Notes: generated by a model not told the origin, from the sequence alone. A stretch of 64,000 nucleotides of DNA from Cristatella mucedo (GCA_009760855.2 WPIO01000180.1:436001-500000), one strand, 5' to 3'. Shown: positions 11,241-20,989, counted from the stretch's first letter. Numbers and translations: made by a program.

Positions 11241-11380
11241 TGTAATGATAAGACGCAGCACAACGAACAGACGACGTTTATTGGCAGCCATCTTATGTCT
11301 ACTCCCGGACTGCACCGTGAGTCAGGCCTCTCCTGATTGGTCACGTTGTTGCGGTTCCGCCCGATAGTTCTGTTATCACA
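11241..11380 (-). repeat. Long terminal repeat (140 bp) of the Mag-like element
   Basis: On the minus strand it starts TGTGATAACA and ends CATTACA, with the TG...CA ends typical of LTRs. It contains a CCAAT-box-like GACCAATCAGG (about 11331-11341) and an AATAAA poly(A) signal (11277-11282). It is followed at once by TGGTGGCAGCGGG, where a tRNA primer site is expected. No second copy of this LTR was seen in the window. Confidence 0.75.
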
Positions 11381-13325
11381 ATAATAAAATGTACAACCCA
11401 ACGCAGTGTAAATTTTGTATACCAACTAGTTCTTTGGTTGTGGCCGAAATGTCTTGTAAATATAAAAACAGTCGCGAGCCCTTAAGATCAAAATGCCAAT
11501 GATATTATTGTGGACGTGTTGATGTATCCCAAAGCAAGTTTAATAAATGACAGGTGTGTTTAGGGCTTAACTATTTGTGGTGTAAGGTTGCCTGTTCGCA
11601 TCGTAGCTGCCGTAAGCAATGCTATGCCGAGTTGGTGGGGTGGTCATAATTCAAACACGGGAAAGGAAAACCACACCTGTAGCAATTAAGCTTGTGGTTT
11701 TGTATACAAGCATAACTATAAATATATTTTTTTGATTTTAGGACTGGGTGAAAAATTGCTCTAAAAGTGAGTGCGATAAAGTACCCAACCATAATCGGTA
11801 GTATCACTAGCTTAACAAGAGATGCAGATCACTTAGCACCCATCGTGAGCGATTGTATGCATTCCAAGCTGTGACCGTCCTTAGCAACACATGTGATCAT
11901 TGAGTTGTTGTGCTATGTGTGAGATCACTATTCCATTAATTGTTCAAACCCCTTACCTAACCATAGTGCCTTATAAAGCAAGCACTGCTGTCCCGGATAA
12001 TATAACTCGAAAATGTCGTTGGTGTAGACTAGTGAATCAATAAATGAGGGTTATTGACATGCATAGTATCAAACCTAGATGGGTCAGTGTGCTATAGTTA
12101 ACACAAAGGTGCTGACACGACATTTGGATAGTATGAACTTGACAAGTTATTGCACTGAATAACGCACAGCTAACCATAAAAATCACGCAGCATCAAAAGA
12201 AGACAAGTTGAGGTGAGTACCATGGCCGGTAGGGAGTTACCGTTTATGTGTGCATACAAGCTGCCAGTTTTATTGCATAAGGATTTCAATAATCTATGGA
12301 GGTCAGGATGAATTTATGCTGAGGAGTAAACAGGTGCGGTTTGGCACAGTGGAAGGGCGGTATGGTCTGACGCTTAAGCAAACGGGTTGAAGTGACTTGC
12401 GACACAGAGGACGTTGATATTTTTTGCTGGTGGTCTTTAAAAATTGATTCGATGCTCGATAAGTCACCAGTGAGTCTCGGACTGGTGTAATTACTTAGCA
12501 TCGCCTTTGACGGCAGACCGGACGACCAGGTACAGGTGCAGGCGAAATTTTATTGGGTGGCAGTCTGGAATTGTCGTAATCTCGACGTGATGTAAAATAC
12601 GTGTGAACTAGTTTGTTTGTCGTTCTTTTATGTAAGCAGGCTGAGATTATGCTCAGCAGAAAGTAGTCTTACTTGACAGTGGGAGAAATGTGCTCATCGC
12701 GAAACAAACTTTATGGGAATAGCCTGCCTGCATTACGGCTGAAGTAACATGAGTGGTTGTTGATTAAATGATGTTGAGGATGAAGACTAACGGAAAACAT
12801 GAGTCACTAAGCTGTTTCATAACTAATCGGCAGATAGTATCATCATTTAGCTAAGAGAAGGTACTTGCAATGCCCGTGTAAATCGCATCGATGCTGGCCG
12901 AAAGGAAATTAAGTGTATTGCAGTAGATCAGTAGATATGGTTGAGAAGGTGGAATTACTAGTAAAACTTAATGTCATTATGACAACACTCCTAGGGAATG
13001 ATTATTTAAATTAATGCGATAATGTTCGCATAGACCACCTTAATTAGTTAAATAGCGAGTTCTTGGTGAAGATAAAGAAGATGGTTGAGGAATATACTTA
13101 AAGAACTTTCAGGGCGTCTTTGTTCTGGCTATCATGAGGAGTGGAATATATTTAATGGTTCGCATAGGGATGTGTACAGTTAAGTTACATTTGAATCAAG
13201 TGAATGCATCTGTACATGGGGCAGATTGAGGTAGCTAGTTTTTCTTCCAGGGGTAATTGACAAGCGAACGTAACAAGTGTGTATTCGGTAATCCAGAGAA
13301 GGGAATGGTGTGGTTGCAGTCTCCT
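11381..13325. other. Unassigned 1.9-kb intergenic stretch
   Basis: I find no LINE, LTR or SINE similarity and no coding-like frame with splice signals. Short open frames (such as 12286-12501 on the minus strand) show no recognisable motif. The base composition is moderately AT-rich. Confidence 0.5.
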
Positions 13326-13516
13326 TAGAGCCGGGATGGCACACTAGGTAAGGCGGTTGCTTTCACGACCTCGGTCCCGAAGTCGTGGGTTCGATTCCTG
13401 CGGTGGGCGATTCTTTATTGTCACTGCAAGCGCTGGTGATAGCCGTAAAATCTCTTCTGTCGCTATATAAGAAGAGGCTGTTTAATCAGCTAGGATTTAT
13501 TTATTTATTTATTTAG
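13326..13516 (+). mobile_element. SINE-1 copy (tRNA-derived)
   Basis: A SINE of about 190 bp. The A-box-like TGGCACACTAGGTAAGG lies at 13337-13353 and the B-box GGGTTCGATTCC at 13388-13399, giving an internal Pol III promoter. The body contains a stem-forming block around GTCACTGCAAGCG, then CTTCTGTCGCTATATAAGA. The 3' end is GTTTAATCAGCTAGGATTT with an (ATTT)n tail. Other copies lie at 27160, 37905 (reverse), 38640 (partial) and 53365. No clear target site duplication was seen. Confidence 0.85.
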
Positions 13517-13973
13517 TTGAATGCTAACGACGTGTGGCTGCTTAATGTCAATTTGTTCTTACTCTGGCCTCTTTAAGTGTGCCAACGTATTGAGAGTGCC
13601 GCTCACTGCAGTAAATGCGACCATGTCATAAATTGTGCACAGCATTATATTACTCAGAGGATATGATAATTTCGTTTGTTAAAAATGCCTGAAGAGTTGC
13701 AAGCGCTACAGCGCAGAGTGCCGCATCCGATGTCGGTTTCGCAGAACTTGTGGTCAGTAACTTAGACTGGCACATACTTCTACAAGCATATCATGTCATC
13801 GGCGATTGCACCACTATATTGCAGAGCAGCTGTTTGCCACATTGAATGTATGCCAATTGTTACTGTATGCATTTGAGTGCCTTCGTGCACTAAATAGTTG
13901 TTTACCTGCTTAGGAGTAACATTCGACAGAGAGAGGCCTTCGAAAGAGGAGCTCGTGAGGTGGAGACTGCTCG

Positions 13974-14120
13974 CTCGGTCAACTCCAGGCTCGGTCAACT
14001 CCTTCAGGCTCGGTCAACTCCAGGCTCGGTCAACTCCAGGCTCGGTCAACTCCAGGCTCGGTCAACTCCAGGCTCGGTCAACTCCAGGCTCGGTCAACTC
14101 CAGGCTCGGTCAACTCCAGG
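13974..14120. repeat. 16-bp minisatellite, about nine units
   Basis: Tandem units of GCTCGGTCAACTCCAG, nine copies, nearly identical. One unit carries a three-base insertion (CTT). Read through, the repeat is open in one frame (13898-14311), giving a 16-residue pattern around RSTPGSVNSRLGQLQA. Nothing suggests that the frame is a gene. Confidence 0.9.
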
Positions 14121-14559
14121 CAGCATGTTATAGCATAATACAAGAGCGCGCGACGATGATTGCGATAGTGGCTGTTGTGCATATTGATTACAGAAGCATA
14201 CTTAAAGAGCCGTGCTTAACAACTACTTTCATTATAAATAGCCGGGCCATAGACGACGCAGATGCTGATAAGAGTGCTAGGCATTTTCGCGATTATGTAT
14301 TATCCAGCTAGCGCTTCTTTTGAGGTGCCAATAGAATTCTCACTAGGTTGATAAGATACGCATTAAGAGATGTACATATCTCTCCAGGCTCTTATCATAT
14401 ACTTTACATGAACCAAGTCAACTCGTTTGGGATGAAGTTTACAGTATCCACGATTCCATTTAATCCATAACAACGTAAAAGGTTGTGCAAGCTTGAAGCA
14501 ACGAAGTTCTACTCGGATACGATCACCACATCATTGACGACATTTCTGAAGATGCTAAA

Positions 14560-14863
14560 GAGTCACTTGCTCGTGCCAGCATTTAATCTTTCTTATTTGA
14601 AGGCCAATGCCTTGCATCAACGGCAGCGTTCGCAAAAAAGTGCATGAAATAAATCCTTTCAAATAAAGGAATCGACGGTGGGAAGAGGCGCTGGTCAACG
14701 ACTGAGCTGAGAAGCATGTTAACGAGCGCTGGCAGAAAATGGTCCACGTACCTAAGCCAGAGACAAACTGTAGAAGGTTCAAGTTATTGGTGATTATTAA
14801 GTCGGCAGCCATGTTGGTACCAAACTTTTTTCCGGTACATGTCTTAAGTTTTTCTATTTGCAA
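14560..14863 (-). pseudogene. Possible LINE endonuclease fragment of another family
   Basis: A minus-strand frame has MAADLIITNNLNLLQFVSGL. In the next frame, VDHFLPAL and then PPSIPLFERIYF follow. The order DLxITNN, then GL-(S)DH, then a PLY/F block resembles the end of a CR1/jockey-type AP endonuclease. A frameshift separates the two parts. It does not match L2-A or L2-B. The identification rests on motif spacing only. Confidence 0.35.
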
Positions 14864-15415
14864 TAATGACTTATGAAAGTCCAGATCAAATGTAGCTACG
14901 ATCCGAACTTGGCACTTGCGTCTTTATCATATACCAAGGCTGTAACTGTTAATGCATTTTACATCTGCAATGAGGCAGCATGTAAAATGTGGCCGATACG
15001 CTGGCTTGGATTTATGTAGGGGATACACACATCTAGAAAAGCAGATGCAGTCAGCCCCCCTTCGCAAATCGCGGCGCTTTGACTTACGGACATTGGGAGG
15101 TACGAACTTGACTATGTCACGCAAAAATAATATGTATAAAAAAAATTTGATTTCAAACAAGTTCAAAATCCGAGCGCATTACCTAGAATTTACAATTCCG
15201 CAAATACTAGGGAAGAAACGATGTCTCAAAGCGTCAGAACGTACCATAGTAGTGTGGGCGTGTCATCGTCGTCACGTGGTTCCGCCCCAACAGCCGATCT
15301 TCCGTCCGCCCAACGGACGCGTTCCTTGCCGCGAAATTCACTTTTGCCCGTGCGTCGGCATGTACGCCCGCTACCCACTCTCTTCTCTCTTAACATCACG
15401 TGCTCCGGAGCAATA
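14864..15415. other. Unassigned stretch with a 170-codon open frame
   Basis: The plus-strand frame at 14952-15464 is open for 170 codons but overlaps a second long frame and shows no motif. It runs into the AT-rich palindrome. I do not call it a gene. Confidence 0.35.
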
Positions 15416-15492
15416 CGCACGACGGCTGCTATATCATATAATATACTATATCAATATAATATAATATATCATATAATATACAGCCGTCGTCG
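15416..15492. repeat. AT-rich palindromic block with GC arms
   Basis: The arm ACGACGGCTG (about 15418-15427) is exactly complementary to CAGCCGTCGT (about 15481-15490). The interior is almost pure A/T and contains a direct repeat of TATATCATATAATATAC. The block could extrude as a cruciform. A G-run of about 11 lies just beyond it at about 15514-15524. Confidence 0.75.
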
Positions 15493-15717
15493 ACAACGCA
15501 ACGACTCGCTTGCGGGGGGGGGGGCTTCGCTCTTCGTCACGCCGCCATCGTGAGCCCATGAGCCCCAATAGTAGCACGCATCATATACCATTTTCGACTC
15601 AGTGAAATTCTACTGGGGCAGTTATCGGTCCTTATCAAATTCATCAGTTGGGGCTCACTGTGATTGGCAAGCGAATGTGGTGTATGAGAACGCTACCGAA
15701 GACTCTGCAAATAAGTG

Positions 15718-15897
15718 ATATATGCATATTAATATATGCATATTAATGTATTCATATTAACATATGCATATTAACATATATATATATATATATATATAGT
15801 GTGCATATTAATATATAATATATGCATATATATATATATATATGTGTATGCATATTAATATATATGCATATTAATATATGCATGTTAATATATGCAG
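15718..15897. repeat. AT-rich tandem repeat, unit near ATATGCATATTA
   Basis: Irregular tandem copies of a 12-bp motif ATATGCATATTA, interrupted by (TA)n runs. It is highly self-complementary and probably polymorphic. Confidence 0.85.
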
Positions 15898-16602
15898 TCG
15901 ACAATGCGGATCCCTTAACTGACTAAGCGGTACTTGTGAGAAGACAAAGTTGACGAGTGAGGATGAGGAAGAGCAGCCGAAGGTTTCTGGGTGACAGGTG
16001 GAGGAGGTTGGACCTAGACTTGAGCAGCTCTCGCACGTCGTTAAAACTATTGAGGAAGTACGGGCCATCATGGGTGATTGAGACCCACAAGTGATGCGTG
16101 CATTGTGGTTCCGGATCGTACATCATAGAATGGTGGAACCCTGCAAATGCCTCCTCGCACATTTGAAAACGCAGCGCCAGCTACTGAGCGCCGCGATGTT
16201 CTTGAGCTGCAGACTGCATCCAGACATCAACTGCCCATGCCTGCTACTACTTCAGCGGAGGAAGACGGAGACGATGCAGAACATACTGAGCCGCCAATAT
16301 ACTCTCTGACTGAAGTCGTGCCTTCAGAGGAACAGTAACCTTGCTCTTCTTTGCTGTGCTGCACATCTCTTTATCTTAATCGCTTCATCTTCGAACATGT
16401 TGCACTATTTTCATAGGTTAGTGGTTCTGTGTAAGAACGGTGTGTGTGTGCGTCACGCAATTTATAATAATAACAATAATGCTATGATATTTGTAATGGG
16501 TAGCATCTCTTATTTCATCTTATTTTGTCTAGTACATTAGGTAACACGAGCGTAGTATTGATTTAAGGGGTGCTTTTCATGTCCAATGGGCTCTGATTAT
16601 AT
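15898..16602. other. Unassigned stretch
   Basis: Short frames such as 16147-16338 on the plus strand (acidic C-terminus, TSAEEDGDDAEHTE) show no recognised domain. No LINE or SINE similarity was seen. It could hold the end of an unknown gene, but splice signals are not convincing. Confidence 0.3.
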
Positions 16603-17332
16603 TGTACCCAGGCTGGGTTCGGTTGGCTGGGACCAGGTGGCTGTAATCAGGATCGCCGGCTAGGCCCGGGTCGGACCTATGCATTGCCGGATGTGTGGTG
16701 ACGAGAGGTCACCGGGGCTCTTGGGTACGGGAAGTTGGCCAAGTAAGTCATGGTGTTGGAGGCTCCCAGTCTCACGCGAGTTATGCACGTGGATGCGTGC
16801 AGGCGTGCTCCGGCGATGCTGCCACGAACGCAAGGGAACGAGTACCCAAGGTCCGAGCGGAGCTGGATAGCTCGCTCGTTGTTGACTTGTTTTTATTCCG
16901 CGTTCGCGTGTAGCGTGTTCGTGACCCGCCCCCGTGTGTTGGCGTCTTTCGGCGGAAGCTTACGACTGTGGTAGTTGCCGACTCGAACTAGCCAGCAGTT
17001 ACTCAGCCAGCCGGGTTTTGGACGGCTTACGCTTGTACTGATGGATTCGGAGTCGGTACAACGAGAGGACTGCAGAAGCCGACTGACCCCAACTAACACG
17101 TTTGTTCGCGCTTGCTGCGTCGTCTTGCGCCCCCGTAGTGTACTGTGTATAGGACCTTCCCTGTAGACTAGTTTAGTTCCCCTGTTGTTGTTGGCGCATG
17201 CGTTATTTTGAAGAGGTTTAACCTGACGGCCGCTCGTCTTACCCTAGCTCGGCGGCATGGCGAGCGGCAGCGTGGCCGGGGCATGGCGGGGTTGGGCGGG
17301 AGTTAGCCTTCGACCCCTGGAACTCGGTTACA
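16603..17332 (+). repeat. Candidate solo LTR (about 730 bp, CpG-rich)
   Basis: Much richer in G+C and CpG than its flanks. It starts TGTACCCAGG and ends CTCGGTTACA, so it has TG...CA ends with a short imperfect inverted repeat. The bases ATAT flank both sides, but the context is AT-rich and that is weak evidence. No AATAAA lies inside; one occurs downstream at about 17469. No other copy is in the window. A CpG-island promoter of an unseen gene is the main alternative. Confidence 0.3.
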
Positions 17333-18365
17333 ATATTATAGAAATTGTAGTTAAAGGTTCGTGAAATGGATTTCTATGTACAAACTACGAAAATATTCGC
17401 TTTGTAAATAAATAGCCTACTTTGCGGAAATTCACTTATCGCAGTATAGTCTGGAACTGAATAGCCGCAATAAACGAGGGGAAACTTTACCCAAATAGGC
17501 TAGTGCTTCGAACGTACGGCATCTCGTTGCAAGCGTGTATACCTGGCGACTACAGCGGCTTTATTTTCTTCTGGCAAGCTTTGTCTTTTAGAGTGGAAAC
17601 TACTGCTGCCCAGGACCCGAGACGTTCTACCGGAAAGCATTCTCTTCAAGGCGTTCTAGTCGTACGTAATGCGTCCTCATTACGTGCTAATGTCCCTTTC
17701 GCAGAGCAGTGCCCGTTAGTTGTTTATTGACTGGAATGACGTCGTTCTTCGCAGCTTGGCGCGCTTGTAGTCATTGAGTAATGCATGTAATTTAGTGCGT
17801 GCAACCCATTGACTACTTTGAAAAAACAATCTTTAGCAATTATCCGCATTTATATAACCATTTGGCTACAATGACCACCGTGTGACACCAGTAGTGAGTG
17901 CAATTTAATGAAGACTAATTATCAAAACTCAAGCAACTGACGGCAAAATCTACTTTGCTGCTACTATGTCGCCTCTGCATGACAAACATATTCTTGTTAA
18001 CAGACGCAAATGCACTACCACTTCGTCTCCTCAAGTCATGGCAATGCCCTACCTATGTAAAAGAACAAGTATGACCTATTTATATTTTACCACGGCCACA
18101 ACCAGTAGGTGAGGTGCTTGACCGGCACTTTCTATTCTTCTATTCGCTGATGGCGGCATGAATGTTGGTGAGCTCGACGCGAAGTTGACTTTCGTGGCCG
18201 TAGTTGTGTGCTCGTTCCTTGTTCGTCATTGCTGCTCGGTAAACGGAGGAATTGGAAATAGTGGAAGGTATTTACAAGTAGAAAGAAGTAGGTTGAGAAG
18301 TTTCATTTGGTTTGCAGGTATTTTTTAATGGAGACAATATATGACGATGCGAGTTCACATCTTGT
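17333..18365. other. Unassigned stretch
   Basis: No recognised repeat. Small features only: a palindrome ACGTAATG/CATTACGT at 17664-17685 and a 29-codon minus-strand frame near 18150-18235 that starts MTNKERAHNYG. No product is proposed. Confidence 0.4.
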
Positions 18366-18501
18366 ATGAGTACTTTATTTATTTACTCGCAGGGCAAGTC
18401 AGTAATAATGGCGATGTGTTGCGGGCCTTCAACTTAGTTGTACTTCATTCCGAAATGATTACATGAAGCGATCTGCTGACATTAACCAGTGGAGGAACAT
18501 G

Positions 18502-18632
18502 TCACACTCGGAATTCTGCCAACACGGTTAGTTCATCGCAATCCACTTCATTGTCTTCTTCATCGTGCTCTTCCTCGCTATCACTGACATTATGGTGCTG
18601 CAAAGTCGACAGTATAGCCAACACAACAGCTT
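18502..18632 (-). CDS. Candidate terminal exon with acidic C-terminus, unknown gene
   Basis: On the minus strand, a possible 3' splice site (TTTTTCTTGACTGTTAAAG) is followed by an open stretch ending in a TGA at 18504-18502. The predicted tail contains VSDSEEEHDEEDNEVDCDEL. A poly(A)-signal cluster (AATAAATAAA on the minus strand, about 18371-18382) lies about 120 bases after the stop. I do not recognise the protein. It could be a host gene end or a decayed transposase tail. Confidence 0.3.
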
Positions 18633-18703
18633 CTTTAACAGTCAAGAAAAATCAGCAAGACTAGCACATGCCTCAACATGAACAGGAATATCGTCATCAT
18701 TGT

Positions 18704-18729
18704 GTGCTATGCACGAACGTGCATAGCAC
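18704..18729. repeat. Perfect 12-bp inverted repeat
   Basis: GTGCTATGCACG is separated by AA from its exact reverse complement CGTGCATAGCAC. It could form a hairpin or serve as a dimeric protein site. No role is shown. Confidence 0.8.
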
Positions 18730-18953
18730 CTTCACGCAGCTGGCGCCATACAAATATCAACTTTAGCTTAAGCAATCTCGCCACGGCCTGTGCTGCAGCT
18801 GCTGTACCCTCCACTGGCCGTAGGCCGTATTGGGTGACGGAACGTCTACCGACGTCTGCAACTGCGATTAAAATGCAGCAGCATGGTTCCTTTTAACGCA
18901 TTGGCAGCCGTGTAAAGATACAATCTTTAAGTTACTACTATGCCGTCATGCGG

Positions 18954-18969
18954 CACACACACACACACA
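18954..18969. repeat. (CA)n microsatellite
   Basis: Eight uninterrupted CA dinucleotides. Confidence 0.9.
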
Positions 18970-18996
18970 AATACGGAACCTCAAAATCCTTATAGC

Positions 18997-19141
18997 GCCG
19001 AGCTGGTTTGGTCTAGCGGTTAAGGTGCTCGCCCCGACCAAGGTCTGACTGAGGTCGTGGGCTTGAGCCCCGAGGCACATGTGAAGCGCCTGAATAGAGA
19101 TTAAGTTCTCTTGGGGCGCTATATAAATGAATTATATTATT
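18997..19141 (+). mobile_element. SINE-2: tRNA-derived head with L2-A 3' tail
   Basis: The 5' part is tRNA-like: A-box TGGTCTAGCGGTTAAGG and a B-box-like GGGCTTGAGCCCC. The 3' part (about 19081-19140) carries GTGAAGCGCCTGAATAGAG and TTCTCTTGGGGCGCTATATA followed by an AT-rich tail. That is the same hairpin as at the end of L2-A (381-420). Shared 3' ends let SINEs use LINE reverse transcriptase, which is known for other SINE/LINE pairs. The copy looks fairly well preserved. Confidence 0.8.
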
Positions 19142-19253
19142 GAATGAATTATATTATATTATAAATATCTCTCCACATTAACGCCCCCAAAATGGGTGGC
19201 TGCTAACTAGAACAGAAAGAGAAAGCAGCACCGGCAGTGAGCTCTGTTATTAT

Positions 19254-19538
19254 TCATGAACCAGATGAACATGGCAATAGAAGAGAATCACGAGAAATGC
19301 AAGCATTCCCAAGCTCACTAGACACGGTTAAATAACGCTGGTAGTAGGCTAGGTAGTTCTTCATCTCCTGACCAAGTATCATAAGCTCTTCTTCACTGCA
19401 ATTGAACTGGAGGTGCTCTTCAACAAATTGCCTTATCCTCTGTACATCAATATTGCCGGACTGAACGTATGTGCAATCAGCTAGTACGCCATCCTGGTTT
19501 GAGCCCAGTGCCCATAGTTGCTGCCGTGGGCACTGTGC
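19254..19538 (-). CDS. Coding-like frame, unknown protein (about 94 codons)
   Basis: A minus-strand frame open from 19538 to a TGA at 19256-19254. It contains DGVLADCTYVQSG, then IRQFVEEHLQFNCSEEELM, then MKNYLAYYQRYL, an amphipathic composition typical of real protein. A plausible 3' splice site (GGCTCAAACCAG) would start an exon at 19493. I do not recognise the family. It could be the last exon of a host gene or the end of a transposon protein. Confidence 0.35.
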   Translation of the reverse strand, partial: AQCPRQQLWALGSNQDGVLADCTYVQSGNIDVQRIRQFVEEHLQFNCSEEELMILGQEMKNYLAYYQRYLTVSSELGNACISRDSLLLPCSSGS

Positions 19539-19944
19539 TCATAGCAAGACGACCGCGTTGGCTTTGGGCATAGTGCCCACAGCACAAAGATGCGATTCTC
19601 CTGTCAATATACTTATCAAAAGGTGACTTCGATAAATATTTTACATTGATAAATAATATTAGGTACTATCAAAGTTAAGTAATCCTTTTAAGAAGCACCT
19701 AAAAGCAGGCCTCACAATCCAGTAAGCTGCAGAATACGGTTGCAAAATGGCGCCAAAGCGTCTCTCAAAGACTGAGATAGAGAGCAGATCGGAAGAAAGA
19801 GAGATGGCCCGTTTTGAAGCTGTTTACAGTAAGTGGCAGAGTATTGTTTAGTTTGTGGTCACAGTGTGCCATCGGTGGACTTCTGTCGACCTTTGGTGTT
19901 TCGGGAGAAAGCGCGAGCTGCATGCGCCGTCTCGCTTACACGAC

Positions 19945-20456
19945 GAGTCTACTCTCGCGCTGCCGCCGTGGCACGTGCTTTCCAGCCGTAATGAGCTGCC
20001 ACTTCTATCCTACTTACTTACTTGACTGCCCTCGTGACTCAGCGATGCTTTTCACTTTCTCTTTGTTGAGAAAGATGAAGTTGCAGTTCGATTGCATGCG
20101 GGCTGGTACCCCTCCTTTCCTAAACAGCTGTTGGGAGCATCATCGAGAGGGGCCTGTGCACAGCTCTGGTCAGCTTCTAATGAGGCGTTGACATAGGCCA
20201 ATAACCCTCCGGTGAACAGATGGTTGATTCACCGTCGGGGTCGGCCAAGGGACAGCCGGGGTCGAGGAGAGGGGACTAGTTTGTGAGAAGGGGGCGAAGG
20301 CAGTCGTGCGTATTGCTGCTCCGTGCCTTGTACAATAAACCGTTGGCGTTGTTCATCTTCTAGCTCTCTGATGGACTAACCAAACTACAGAAGTCTGCTG
20401 GCTACCGAGTGAGTACCAAATGCCGCTTAGGCTTTGAGTGCATTATAAAAAGCTAG
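19945..20456 (+). mobile_element. L2-B LINE fragment interrupted by a solo LTR
   Basis: The C-terminal region of L2-B is present in two pieces, 19945-20081 and 20390-20456. Joined without one GAAGT copy they match the L2-B string ATGCTTCCCACTTTCTC...GAAGTCTGTTGGCTACC seen in other copies. The LTR between them is described separately. Confidence 0.8.
20082..20389 (+). repeat. Solo LTR (308 bp) of the 310-bp-LTR gypsy family
   Basis: It begins TGCAGTTCGATTGCATGCGG and ends CCAAACTACA. It is closely similar to the LTRs at 25547 and 27353. It is flanked by an exact 5-bp duplication GAAGT (20077-20081 and 20390-20394) inside an L2-B copy, which proves integration followed by LTR-LTR recombination. 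It contains GTACAATAAACCG, a poly(A) signal of the family. Confidence 0.9.
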
Positions 20457-20469
20457 TCCAAAGGCTGTA

Positions 20470-20865
20470 AGCTGCTCGCGAACTTTAATAAATCATTTGG
20501 AGAATTTGCCTCACGTTTGCGTACTCCTCAATCCTGGAAATTACCCCCCAATTGACGTCAGGACTTCTCTTGACTAAAAACATGAAAAGCTAAATACGCA
20601 CCATTTAATTCCAGCATCCAATAGGTCCTTGCGATTTGTCCTGGGAATTACTATAAAAGGCTACATTGTGCTTGCTACCACTAACTATATTTTTCTGTTG
20701 ACACTGCATGTTATCTCAAACCACGTTATCATGGTTGACGTCGAAAATGTTAACTGCCGATAATCCCTTAATTGTGCTTCACTCGCAGCATATGTAAAGT
20801 GTTTAGAAAGAGAGTGAATTTTCTAAGGGCGCTATACAAATCTTATAGTATTATTATTAATATGT
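20470..20865 (+). mobile_element. L2-A variant (A') 3' end
   Basis: A diverged 3' UTR with the hairpin AAAGTGTTTAGAAAGAG...TTTCTAAGGGCGCTATAC and an ATT-rich tail. It shares with 36640, 47883 and 60110 a 3' UTR variant carrying GTTATC...GTGCTTC. No coding remains intact. Confidence 0.6.
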
Positions 20866-20989
20866 CAGATAATCGTTAATGGTATTTAGAGGTATTTCCG
20901 GCTGTGGTTATTTGTGTGGGCAAAAACTCTGGTTCCAGATAGCAATTGAAAGAAATCTTCTATTGGCATAACCAAATGTCGGTACCGAA

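Larger units (their letters stand above)
9302..11380 (-). mobile_element. Ty3/gypsy retrotransposon, Mag-like, 5' part only
   Basis: Read on the minus strand: a 140-bp LTR (11380-11241), a primer-site-like stretch directly after it (TGGTGGCAGCGGGAAG), a degenerate gag, then protease and reverse transcriptase. The sequence stops inside RT at about 9302, where LINE sequence begins. RNase H, integrase and the 3' LTR are absent. The gag organisation (a YFIPQRN block, then CEYGEMKDELVRDRLVVGL, then two zinc knuckles) is like that of the Mag clade of Ty3/gypsy elements. The clade call rests on motif recall and not on a tree. Confidence 0.8.

Noticed and set aside
13326-13400. Functional tRNA genes
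   Set aside because: The A- and B-box sequences at 13326, 19000, 27160, 37905, 53365 and 61665 are heads of SINEs with 3' bodies and tails; none folds as an obvious intact tRNA with the flanks expected of a tRNA gene.
13898-14311. 137-codon plus-strand frame across the minisatellite
   Set aside because: The frame is held open by the tandem repeat and has no recognisable sequence outside it.
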